The notes under the pieces are model-generated. The model searched no databases. It saw nothing but the letters and a program-made list of their open reading frames with translations, and was not told the origin of the DNA. A DNA stretch of 64,000 nucleotides from Atherix ibis (taxonomy: Eukaryota > Arthropoda > Insecta > Diptera > Athericidae): the NCBI GenBank assembly GCA_958298945.1, contig OY282606.1:30663740-30727739 (forward strand), in the 5' to 3' direction. The position numbers and the translations under genes are program-made. Positions within the stretch are counted from its first letter, which is position 1. Every line of letters begins with the position of its first letter. Shown here piece by piece: positions 63,401 through 64,000 of the stretch.

Positions 63401-64000
63401 ATTCAAAATAGCCAAACTTGTCGGCATAAGTGAGAGATATGAGTACCAACATAACGCCACAAAAAATTGAAAATCGAATATACGTAACCCGCGGAAATTC
63501 AAAATTCAAAACTCATTCATATTCCTCAGACAATGTGCAAGCAATAGTTATTTTAGGTATTGTGTCTATAAACTATTAAAATAATACTCCCACTATTTTT
63601 ATTATAAAGTTGCATTTATTATAATGAATGGCGTATATTTCGAGTAATTCAAAAAATTAAAATAAGATTGTATACTATTTTATAAATAAAAATATTTTTA
63701 TTGTAGATGTATCTAAAATTAGATAAAATTTATTTTTTATTCATCTGACATTTTGTGAACGTTATTTGAAAAATTTCTGCTGGATAAAATAATTCAAAAT
63801 CTCAGCATTAAAAAAAAACTAAAATATATCAAACACGTACATACGAGGTCTGTTCAAAAAGTATCGCGAATTTTGAATTTCCGCGGATTACGTATATTTG
63901 AGTCAAAACATGTGCAAGCAAAGCAACTGTCATTAATTAACTGAACATTCAAAATAGCCAAACTTGTCGGCATAAGTGAGAGATATGAGTACCAACATAA
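48471..64000. repeat. Satellite-like tandem array with mariner-derived monomers (about 546 bp), running out of the window
   Basis: A head-to-tail array. Each monomer has about 330 bp starting ACTCATTCATATTCCTCAG, followed by about 215 bp derived from mariner family A: the left terminal repeat TACGAGGTCTGTTCAAAAAG, then an inverted copy of the element's left-end region that stops about 30 bases short of the outer repeat. I count 27 left terminal repeats at 546-bp steps (for example 49891, 50438, 50984, 51530), plus three extra partial mariner pieces of about 285 bp (near 59475, 60310 and 62775) that make 831-bp units. Near-identical blocks of about 2180 bp (54270 to 56450 and onward) and 2469 bp (60008 to 62477 and onward) show higher-order duplication. 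Minus-strand ORFs of 64 codons recur in most monomers but are simply the mariner left end read backwards. Confidence 0.93.

Noticed and set aside
48811..63502. More than twenty minus-strand ORFs of about 64 codons, nearly identical
   Set aside because: They fall on the mariner-derived fold-back part of each monomer and are interrupted in several copies (for example near 52087, 54270 and 56450). Their similarity is due to recent tandem duplication, not to selection on a peptide.
48471..64000. Regularly spaced repeats resembling a CRISPR array
   Set aside because: The 546-bp period has no unique spacers, and the genome is eukaryotic with introns. It is a satellite.
1..64000. tRNA, rRNA and snRNA genes
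   Set aside because: I looked for tRNA-like A and B box patterns and other conserved RNA words and saw none beyond the retrotransposon primer site. A covariance-model search would be needed to exclude them.

Overview
The window is AT-rich eukaryotic DNA with multi-exon genes, GT-AG introns, mariner elements, an LTR retrotransposon and a non-LTR retrotransposon. Gene content (a KIF4/Klp3A chromokinesin, a membrane-anchored Cht11-like chitinase, a MINDY-3 deubiquitinase, an FBXL4-type F-box/LRR protein and a PDGF/VEGF-related factor) points to an insect, most likely a fly. The species cannot be named from the sequence alone.

Layout. 1-1197 (+) is the last exon of an unidentified serine-rich protein. 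4125-6157 (-) is a five-exon GH18 chitinase with an N-terminal membrane anchor. 7375-9845 (-) is a nine-exon MINDY-3. 12857-35821 (+) is a Pvf growth-factor gene with eight coding exons. Its intron 2 (13040-18896 and 19003-33851 are introns 1 and 2) is a transposon graveyard: relic IS630/Tc1-like pieces, two mariner families nested in one another and tandemly duplicated, and a Ty3/gypsy element (23727-32355, - strand) that has itself been split by a jockey-like LINE (about 28127-31798). A further gene-like set of exons (32637-33767, -) lies at the 3' end of the same intron. 37279-41229 (-) is the chromokinesin, divergent from FBXL4 at 42337-45255 (+). FBXL4 converges on a partial secreted-protein-like gene at 46101-47851 (-), and a perfect 36-bp-arm hairpin lies between them. 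From about 48471 to the window end is a satellite-like tandem array (monomer about 546 bp, at least 27 copies).

For the five main genes I followed every splice junction by eye. Summed exon lengths are divisible by three in each complete gene: chitinase 491 aa, MINDY-3 459 aa, Pvf 297 aa, chromokinesin 1135 aa, FBXL4 635 aa.

The most unusual item is the array. Each monomer carries a fold-back derivative of the same mariner family found in the Pvf intron (left inverted terminal repeat, then an inverted and end-truncated copy of the same end), joined to about 330 bp of other sequence. Higher-order duplications of about 2180 and 2469 bp are visible, as are 831-bp hybrid units. The array lies upstream of, and probably inside an intron of, the 46101-47851 gene. 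Each monomer could form a hairpin if transcribed.
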